6,609 nucleotides of DNA, from the NCBI GenBank assembly GCA_946886875.1, contig CAMPJN010000216.1, positions 1 to 6,609 of the forward strand, written 5' to 3'. This document shows positions 1 through 3,890 of this stretch, one piece after another (the stretch's first letter is position 1; every line of letters starts with the position of its first letter). The notes below the pieces were generated by a model. The model was not told the DNA's origin and made no database searches. It worked only from the letters and a program-made list of their open reading frames with translations. This DNA comes from an uncultured Pseudomonas sp. Its GTDB lineage: Bacteria > Pseudomonadota > Gammaproteobacteria > Pseudomonadales > Pseudomonadaceae. The position numbers and the translations under genes were made by a program.

Positions 1-1
1 G

Positions 2-1234
2 CCCAAGCCGCTGTCGCTGTATATCCATATCCCGTTCTGCAAGAGCCTTTGTTACTACTGCGCCTGCAACAAGATCATCACCCAGAAGACCCACCGCGCG
101 GTCGAGTACCTGGATTACCTCAAGCGCGAGATCGCCATGCAGGCCGCGCTGTTCGACGGCACACGCAAGCTGACCCAGCTGCACTTCGGTGGCGGCACAC
201 CGACCTACCTGACCCGCGAGCAGTTGGCCGACCTGATGGACTGCCTGCACCAGGCGTTTGATATGGACGACAGCGACGAGCATGAGTTTTCCATCGAGGT
301 CGATCCACGCACCATCAGCACCGAGCAGATCCAGCACCTGCGCTCGCTGGGCTTCAACCGTTTGAGCTTCGGTGTGCAGGACTTCGACCCGCAGGTGCAG
401 GCGGCGGTCAACCGGGTGCAGAGCGAGGAGCAGATCTACGCCCTGGTGGCCGCGGCGCGCGAGGCGCGGTTCAAGTCGGTCAGCGTCGATCTGATCTACG
501 GCCTGCCGCTGCAGACCGTGGCCAGCTTCGACGTGACCCTGAGCAAAATCATCGCCCTGCGCCCGGACCGCATCGCCGCTTACAGTTACGCGCATCTGCC
601 GGAACTGGTGCGGGCGCAGCGGCTGATCCGTCGCGAGGACATGCCGCCGCCAGAGCGCAAGCTGGAGTTGCTGGAACTGACCATCGAGCGCCTGACCGCC
701 GCCGGCTATGTGTATATCGGCATGGACCACTTCGCTTTGCCGGACGACGAGCTGGCCCTGGCGCGGGCCAATGGCACGCTGCAACGCAACTTCCAGGGTT
801 ATTCCACCCATGCCGATTGCGACCTGATCGGCCTCGGCGTGTCGTCCATCGGCAAGGTCGGCGACAGCTACAGCCAGAGCGTCAAGGAACTCTCGCAGTA
901 TTACGCGCGACTCGATCAGGGCCTGCTGCCAGTTCATCGCGGCTACCGCCTGAACGCCGACGACCTACTGCGCCGCGAGGTGATCAGCGACCTGATGTGC
1001 CACGGCCGTATCGACTTCGCCAGGATCGAGACGCGTCACGGCATCGACTTCAAGGACTACTTCGCCGACGCCCTGGCCGCGCTCGACGAGCATGTGGCGG
1101 ATCGTTTGGTGGAAATCCATGACGATGAGTTGCTGCTGTTGCCCCAAGGTCATTTGCTGATGCGCAGCGTGGCCATGGCCTTCGATGCCTACCTTGGCAA
1201 AGCGCAGAAGGGCAACTTCTCGCGCACGGTGTGA
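2..1234 (+). CDS. hemN: Oxygen-independent coproporphyrinogen III dehydrogenase HemN (5' partial)
   Basis: This radical SAM enzyme oxidatively decarboxylates coproporphyrinogen III to protoporphyrinogen IX in the cytoplasm without O2, so haem synthesis can continue anaerobically. The window opens inside the gene: 410 codons are readable, about 50 N-terminal residues are missing, and the full protein would be about 460 residues, the usual family length. In window numbering, C13-x3-C17-x2-C20 with C22 (HIPFCKSLCYYCACNK) is the 4Fe-4S/SAM motif including the extra HemN cysteine. The SAM-binding GGGTPT follows at residues 63-68. SVDLIYGLPLQT, GYSTHADCDLIGLGVSSIG and the C-terminal AMAFDAYL are also HemN-like. 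These separate it from HemW-type paralogues, which lack the fourth cysteine. The stop is seven bases before the next ORF. Its promoter is outside the window, so ANR control, common for pseudomonad hemN, cannot be checked here. Confidence 0.96.
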   Translation, partial: PKPLSLYIHIPFCKSLCYYCACNKIITQKTHRAVEYLDYLKREIAMQAALFDGTRKLTQLHFGGGTPTYLTREQLADLMDCLHQAFDMDDSDEHEFSIEVDPRTISTEQIQHLRSLGFNRLSFGVQDFDPQVQAAVNRVQSEEQIYALVAAAREARFKSVSVDLIYGLPLQTVASFDVTLSKIIALRPDRIAAYSYAHLPELVRAQRLIRREDMPPPERKLELLELTIERLTAAGYVYIGMDHFALPDDELALARANGTLQRNFQGYSTHADCDLIGLGVSSIGKVGDSYSQSVKELSQYYARLDQGLLPVHRGYRLNADDLLRREVISDLMCHGRIDFARIETRHGIDFKDYFADALAALDEHVADRLVEIHDDELLLLPQGHLLMRSVAMAFDAYLGKAQKGNFSRTV

Positions 1235-1241
1235 GGCGCTT

Positions 1242-1682
1242 ATGAGCTATTCGCTACTGCACACCCTGCACCTGCTCGGCGCCATCGCCTTTATCGGCAC
1301 GCTGTTCTTTGAGGTAATCATCCTTGCCAAGGTCAAACCGCAGCTCGACGCAGGCGCGCTGGTCGAGCTGGAACAGGCCCTCGGCAAACGCACGCGCACG
1401 GTGCTGCATTGGGTGGTGCTGTTGGTTTACGGCGCGGGCTTTGGCCTGGCCTGGTATCACCGCCAAGCGCTGAGCGACCCTTTCGCCAGCAGTTTCGCCA
1501 CCTTGCTGAGCCTGAAGATAGCGTTGGCCGTCAGCGTATTTCTCAGCTTCGGCCTGGTCGCCATGCTGCTCAGATCAGGCCGCATGACCCCGAGCCTCTA
1601 CCGCAAACTGCATTGGGCGGTGCTGGCGCAGATGCTTGGCATCGTGTTGCTGGCCAAGGGCATGTTTTATATCCAGTGGTAA
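1242..1682 (+). CDS. Small CopD/HemJ-like four-helix membrane protein
   Basis: This is a predicted inner-membrane protein of 146 residues with about four hydrophobic segments (roughly 5-28, 53-72, 85-110 and 122-142) and no signal peptide cleavage site. Histidines sit in or next to the helices: H7 and H10 (LLHTLH), H56 (VLHW), H73 and H124 (KLHW). A lysine lies in the LSLKIALA stretch of helix 3. Scattered membrane histidines plus an LxxK helix resemble the CopD/DUF2269/HemJ-type integral membrane group, some of which are linked to copper handling or haem synthesis. That assignment comes from general pattern, so the function is not established. The start at 1242 is chosen because GAGG at 1233-1236, overlapping the hemN stop, gives a good ribosome site five bases away. 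An in-frame ATG at 1185 would overlap hemN and add a charged leader. Seven-base spacing implies co-transcription with hemN, and haem or copper membrane chemistry would fit that neighbour. Confidence 0.8.
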   Translation: MSYSLLHTLHLLGAIAFIGTLFFEVIILAKVKPQLDAGALVELEQALGKRTRTVLHWVVLLVYGAGFGLAWYHRQALSDPFASSFATLLSLKIALAVSVFLSFGLVAMLLRSGRMTPSLYRKLHWAVLAQMLGIVLLAKGMFYIQW

Positions 1683-1800
1683 TCTCGCGGCCAAGACCGC
1701 AATCCCGTAGATCCTATGTTCCTACGCAAGTTTTTTGGCCGACCATGGTCGGGCCAAACGGTTTACTCGACCGCCACACGGCAAAAGCAACGCGCAGCAG

Positions 1801-1871
1801 GTAGCCTGGGTTGAGCGCAGCGATACCCAGGGCGCCGATACCCGGGTATCGCTTCGCTCAACCCGGGCTAC
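1801..1871. repeat. REP pair (BIME-like) 1
   Basis: This is a near-perfect inverted repeat with arms 1801-1830 and 1842-1871 (about 27 of 30 matching). It is bounded by GTAG on the left and CTAC on the right. Each half is itself a hairpin: CCTGGGT (1805-1811) pairs with ACCCAGG (1825-1831), and CCCGGGT (1841-1847) pairs with ACCCGGG (1861-1867). GTAG followed by a small palindrome is the known layout of REP sequences mobilised by RAYT (REP-associated tyrosine) transposases, and two in opposite orientation form a BIME. No RAYT gene is in the window. Confidence 0.8.
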
Positions 1872-1884
1872 CATCGGGTGACTT

Positions 1885-1932
1885 TGATCGTTCCCACATC
1901 GAGGCGTCGAGCCGTCCACGTGGGAATGATCA
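1885..1932. repeat. Palindrome with TGATCGTTCCCAC arms, copy 1 (degenerate)
   Basis: TGATCGTTCCCAC at 1885-1897 pairs with GTGGGAATGATCA at 1920-1932 with one mismatch, across a 22-base loop. The arm is shared with the perfect palindrome at 2117-2150, so both belong to one repeat family, unrelated in sequence to the GTAG-type REPs beside them. I recall similar GTTCCCACGC palindromes as common between pseudomonad genes. Confidence 0.7.
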
Positions 1933-1941
1933 GCTGCTCCC

Positions 1942-2008
1942 GTAGCCCGGATGAAATCCGGGGAGCTTTGGCGCTTGCAACACCGTTCCCGGATTGCATC
2001 CGGGCTAC
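1942..2008. repeat. REP pair (BIME-like) 2
   Basis: The inverted arms 1942-1962 and 1988-2008 agree at 20 of 21 positions. The left half is GTAG, then CCCGGAT (1946-1952), loop GAA, then ATCCGGG (1956-1962). The right half is CCCGGAT (1988-1994), loop TGC, ATCCGGG (1998-2004), then CTAC. It shares the GTAGCC border with the elements at 1801 and 2022 but has a much shorter loop. Confidence 0.85.
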
Positions 2009-2021
2009 AAGAGCCAGTTTC

Positions 2022-2094
2022 GTAGCCTGGATTAGCGCCAGCGTAATCCAGGGAATCGGTCTCCCGGATTACGCCTTAGGCTAATCCGGGCTAC
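2022..2094. repeat. REP pair (BIME-like) 3
   Basis: The left half is GTAG followed by CCTGGATTA (2026-2034) pairing with TAATCCAGG (2044-2052). The right half is CCCGGATTA (2063-2071) pairing with TAATCCGGG (2082-2090), then CTAC. The two halves are also inverted copies of each other, so the whole unit can form either two small hairpins or one long cruciform or stem. It starts only 13 bases after the preceding element. Confidence 0.85.
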
Positions 2095-2116
2095 GGGGCT
2101 GCGGGGCTTCAACCCA

Positions 2117-2150
2117 TGATCGTTCCCACGCTGGAGCGTGGGAACGATCA
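2117..2150. repeat. Perfect 16-base-arm palindrome, copy 2
   Basis: The arm TGATCGTTCCCACGCT (2117-2132) is followed by a GG spacer and its exact reverse complement (2135-2150). The stem is 16 base pairs without mismatch, and the two-base spacer would force a slightly opened loop. No T run follows, so it is not a canonical intrinsic terminator. It is a second copy of the 1885-1932 family. Confidence 0.8.
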
Positions 2151-2186
2151 AAGCCAACGCCACTACCAGCTTTTCCGCCCGCGGTA

Positions 2187-2200
2187 ATGATCTCGATCAA
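2187..2200. promoter_or_regulatory. Candidate ANR/DNR (FNR-type) box upstream of the acyl-CoA dehydrogenase gene
   Basis: ATGAT-CTCG-ATCAA matches the FNR-family consensus TTGAT-N4-ATCAA at nine of ten conserved positions. The centre is at 2193.5, so the usual -41.5 geometry would place a transcription start near 2235, 86 bases before the ATG at 2321. The hexamer expected for the -10 region (CGTGAT, 2223-2228) is poor, with three of six matching. The site match is good but the promoter context is weak. Confidence 0.4.
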
Positions 2201-2240
2201 GCTTCCTCGCCTGCTGAACGACCGTGATGGGCGCCAATTC

Positions 2241-2280
2241 AGGCCGGTGGATATCCTGGGTTTTGCCCAGGCGGCGGCCT
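2241..2280 (+). other. Stem-loop in the likely 5' leader of the acyl-CoA dehydrogenase gene
   Basis: The inner stem CCTGGG (2255-2260) and CCCAGG (2266-2271) closes a TTTTG loop. The outer arms AGGCCG (2241-2246) and CGGCCT (2275-2280) pair around it, with an asymmetric internal loop between the two stems. It ends 40 bases before the ATG, so it would lie in the leader if transcription starts near 2235. No known riboswitch or leader class is recognised. Confidence 0.4.
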
Positions 2281-2320
2281 AACGTAGTGCCTCAACCCCA
2301 CGATAGATACGAGGTTCGCC

Positions 2321-3568
2321 ATGCACTTTGCCTACAGCCCCCGCACCGAAGCACTGCGCCTGCAGCTGCGCAATTTCATGGACGCCCATATAGTGCCGCG
2401 CATCGGCGAATGGCATGCGGCGGTGGCGGCCGGGCAGTTTCCGGTGCCTTTTATGGCGGACCTCAAAGCCCTGGCACGCGCCGAAGGCTTGTGGAATCTG
2501 TTCCTGCCATCGCTGCATGCGGACGAGCCGGGCACGGCCTTGAGCAACCTGGAATACGCGCCCCTGGCGGAGATCATGGGCCGCGTGCATTGGGCTTCCG
2601 AGGTGTTCAACTGCAACGCGCCGGACACCGGCAATATGGAGCTGCTGCACATGTTCGCCACCCCCGAGCAGCGGGCGCGCTGGCTGCTGCCGCTGCTCGA
2701 AGGCGAGATCCGTTCGGCCTTCGCCATGACCGAGCCGGATGTGCCGTCTTCGGACGCCAGCAATATCCAGACCCTGATCCGCCGCGACGGCGACCACTAC
2801 GTGATCAACGGGCGCAAGTGGTTTATCACCAACGCTTCGCACCCCGATTGCAAACTGCTGATCGTGATGGGCAAGACCGACCCGGATGCCGACGCCCATC
2901 GCCAGCAGAGCATGATCCTGGTGCCGTTCGACACGCCCGGCGTGCAGCTGCTGCGCAACATCCCGGTGATGAACCATATCGCCCCGGAAGGCCATAGCGA
3001 ACTGCTGCTACGCGATGTGCGGGTGCCGGTCGGCAATCTGCTGGGCGAGGAGGGCGCCGGTTTTATGATGGCCCAGGCGCGTCTCGGCCCGGGGCGGATT
3101 CACCACTGCATGCGCTCCATCGGCATGGCCGAGCTGGCCCTGGAGCTGATGGTTGAGCGCGCCCAGGAGCGCAAGGCCTTCGGCAAGTACCTGCATCAGT
3201 ACGCCAATATCGGCGATTGGATCGCCGAGTCGCGTATCGAGATCGAACAGGCGCGTTTGTTGGTGCTCAAGGCCGCCTGGATGATCGATGAAGTCGGGGC
3301 CAAGGCCGCGCGCAAGGAAATCGCCATGATCAAGGCCCTGGTGCCGGGCATGCACACCCGCGTGGTTGATCGCGCCATGCAGGTCTACGGCGCCATGGGC
3401 CTGACCCCGGATACGCCATTGGCCGATATGTGGACCACCGGCCGCGCCCTGCGCTTCGCCGACGGCCCGGATCAGGTGCACCTGCGTAGCATCGCCCGTT
3501 TGGAGCTGCAAGCCAGCGAAGCCACACGCGGTGCGACCGCCGCCTACCTGACGCCACACAGTAGCTAA
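2321..3568 (+). CDS. Acyl-CoA dehydrogenase (ACAD10/11-like)
   Basis: This is a 415-residue FAD-dependent acyl-CoA dehydrogenase, expected to form the alpha,beta double bond of an acyl-CoA thioester in the cytoplasm and pass electrons to electron-transfer flavoprotein. The normal three-part fold is visible. The helical N-terminal domain covers about residues 1-130. The middle beta domain opens with the flavin/substrate signature AFAMTEPDVPSSDASNI (A135-M136-T137-E138-P139), followed by GRKWFITNASHPDC. The C-terminal helices contain GPGRIHHCMRSIG, ERKAFGKYL and MQVYGAMGLTPDTPL. RFADGPDQVHL near residue 381 and the overall pattern resemble ACAD10/11 and their bacterial relatives, with an Asp where many family members carry the catalytic Glu-Gly pair. 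The substrate is unknown; long or branched chains are possible. The start at 2321 has GAGG at 2311-2314, six bases away. It stands alone between repeat-filled gaps, with no ETF, thiolase or phosphotransferase partner in the window. Confidence 0.9.
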   Translation: MHFAYSPRTEALRLQLRNFMDAHIVPRIGEWHAAVAAGQFPVPFMADLKALARAEGLWNLFLPSLHADEPGTALSNLEYAPLAEIMGRVHWASEVFNCNAPDTGNMELLHMFATPEQRARWLLPLLEGEIRSAFAMTEPDVPSSDASNIQTLIRRDGDHYVINGRKWFITNASHPDCKLLIVMGKTDPDADAHRQQSMILVPFDTPGVQLLRNIPVMNHIAPEGHSELLLRDVRVPVGNLLGEEGAGFMMAQARLGPGRIHHCMRSIGMAELALELMVERAQERKAFGKYLHQYANIGDWIAESRIEIEQARLLVLKAAWMIDEVGAKAARKEIAMIKALVPGMHTRVVDRAMQVYGAMGLTPDTPLADMWTTGRALRFADGPDQVHLRSIARLELQASEATRGATAAYLTPHSS

Positions 3569-3578
3569 GGGTCGCAAC

Positions 3579-3630
3579 GTAGGGCGGGTGAAACCCGCCA
3601 TACCAACCTTGGCGGGTTGCACCCGCCTAC
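3579..3630. repeat. REP pair (BIME-like) 4, just downstream of the acyl-CoA dehydrogenase gene
   Basis: The left half is GTAG then GGCGGGT (3583-3589), loop GAA, ACCCGCC (3593-3599). The right half is GGCGGGT (3611-3617), loop TGC, ACCCGC (3621-3626), then CTAC (3627-3630). The two halves are inverted copies of each other with one substitution and one extra base. The stem differs completely from the three pairs upstream, but the GTAG/CTAC borders and loop trinucleotides match those of the 1942-2008 element. Its position right after a stop codon means it could protect the mRNA 3' end or attenuate read-through towards nosR. Confidence 0.8.
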
Positions 3631-3717
3631 GGGGTTTGGAAAACGCGATCCTACCCTCCTCGAATACATTCCGCGCACCAAAAAGTGGCAGGGGGTCTAT
3701 CTTTGAATGGGCGTCGC

Positions 3718-3731
3718 TTGATTCATATCAA
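3718..3731. promoter_or_regulatory. ANR/DNR (FNR-type) box of the nosR promoter
   Basis: TTGAT-TCAT-ATCAA matches all ten conserved FNR-family positions. In pseudomonads such sites are bound by ANR (oxygen-sensing, 4Fe-4S) or DNR (NO-sensing, haem), and the motif does not tell them apart. For nosR, DNR-type control by NO is the established pattern in denitrifying pseudomonads. The centre at 3724.5 lies 41.5 bases before A3766, the class II activator position. Confidence 0.9.
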
Positions 3732-3753
3732 GGGACTGTCTGATGTACCTCCT

Positions 3754-3759
3754 TACCAT
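3754..3759 (+). promoter_or_regulatory. Predicted -10 hexamer of the nosR promoter
   Basis: TACCAT matches TATAAT at four of six positions and sits where an activator bound at 3718-3731 would need it. The implied transcription start is near A3766. There is no independent -35 hexamer at the right distance, as expected when the activator occupies that region. An alternative reading with TTGATT (3718-3723) as -35 and TGATGT (3741-3746) as -10 is weaker. Confidence 0.55.
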
Positions 3760-3775
3760 GGCGATAGGTTTTTAG

Positions 3776-3788
3776 CCGCCTAAGGCGG
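3776..3788 (+). other. Short hairpin in the nosR leader
   Basis: CCGCC (3776-3780) and GGCGG (3784-3788) pair around a TAA loop, close to the predicted transcript 5' end. The right arm overlaps the only Shine-Dalgarno-like sequence (AAGG, 3782-3785) that could serve the ATG at 3798, so the hairpin would hide it. This matters for the choice of nosR start. Confidence 0.45.
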
Positions 3789-3890
3789 ATTAGTCATATG
3801 CAAACTCCTCAGCTCGCGAATGAATTCTCTTGGCGTTCAGCTATCGGTGCTACGGTGCTGGTTCGATCCAACCGCCAAAGCCGGTCAAAA

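Larger units (their letters stand above)
1683..2320. other. 638-base intergenic region rich in palindromic repeats
   Basis: I see no convincing gene in this gap. From left to right it holds a short hairpin around 1735-1757, a REP pair (1801-1871), a palindrome with GATCGTTCCCAC arms (1885-1932), a second REP pair (1942-2008), a third (2022-2094), and a perfect 16-base-arm palindrome (2117-2150). After these come an FNR-box-like sequence (2187-2200), a stem-loop (2241-2280) and the ribosome site GAGG (2311-2314) of the next gene. A 31-codon open frame (2187-2282) with fairly GC-rich third positions is the only coding candidate, and it lacks a Shine-Dalgarno sequence. The flanking genes run in the same direction, so a transcription end is expected after 1682, but no hairpin followed by a T run is present. 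Confidence 0.8.
3569..3890. other. Intergenic region with the nosR promoter and leader
   Basis: This 322-base gap holds a REP pair starting ten bases after the preceding stop (3579-3630), about 85 bases with no recognisable element, a perfect FNR-type box (3718-3731), a plausible -10 hexamer (3754-3759), and a leader of about 125 bases running to the nosR ATG. The stretch 3798-3890 is open in frame with nosR. Only 14 of its 30 codons after the ATG end in G or C, far below the neighbouring genes, so I treat it as leader. Confidence 0.7.

Noticed and set aside
1185..1241. Upstream ATG at 1185 for the CopD-like protein
   Set aside because: It overlaps hemN by 50 bases and adds an Arg/Lys-rich leader. 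The ATG at 1242 has GAGG at proper spacing and begins directly with the first helix.
1735..1757. Hairpin TTGGCCGACC / GGTCGGGCCAA as a terminator after the CopD-like gene
   Set aside because: The T run lies before the stem on the + strand, so the + strand RNA has no U tract after the hairpin. On the - strand the stem is followed by A residues. Neither strand fits an intrinsic terminator.
1801..2150. CRISPR array
   Set aside because: The repeats are inverted pairs of differing sequence and spacing, without regular direct repeats and unique spacers of constant length.
2279..2995. 238-codon minus-strand and overlapping 257-codon plus-strand frames over the acyl-CoA dehydrogenase gene
   Set aside because: The 2321-3568 frame has full family motifs and a ribosome site. 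The alternatives have Arg/Ala/Pro- or His-rich products without motifs.
3008..3622. 204-codon minus-strand frame reaching into the REP pair after the acyl-CoA dehydrogenase gene
   Set aside because: It overlaps the real gene almost completely, starts within a repeat and encodes no recognisable protein.
3830..3880. tRNA gene or tRNA-derived attachment site suggested by GGTTCGATCC
   Set aside because: The T-loop-like motif and a six-base closing stem are present, but the T stem has a mismatch. The enclosed 37 bases are too few for D and anticodon arms, and no CCA-like end or integrase is nearby.
3798..3890. Upstream ATG at 3798 as the true nosR start
   Set aside because: It would put 31 residues with atypical codons in front of a complete signal peptide and exceed the usual NosR length. 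It is kept as an open alternative because neither start has a strong ribosome site.
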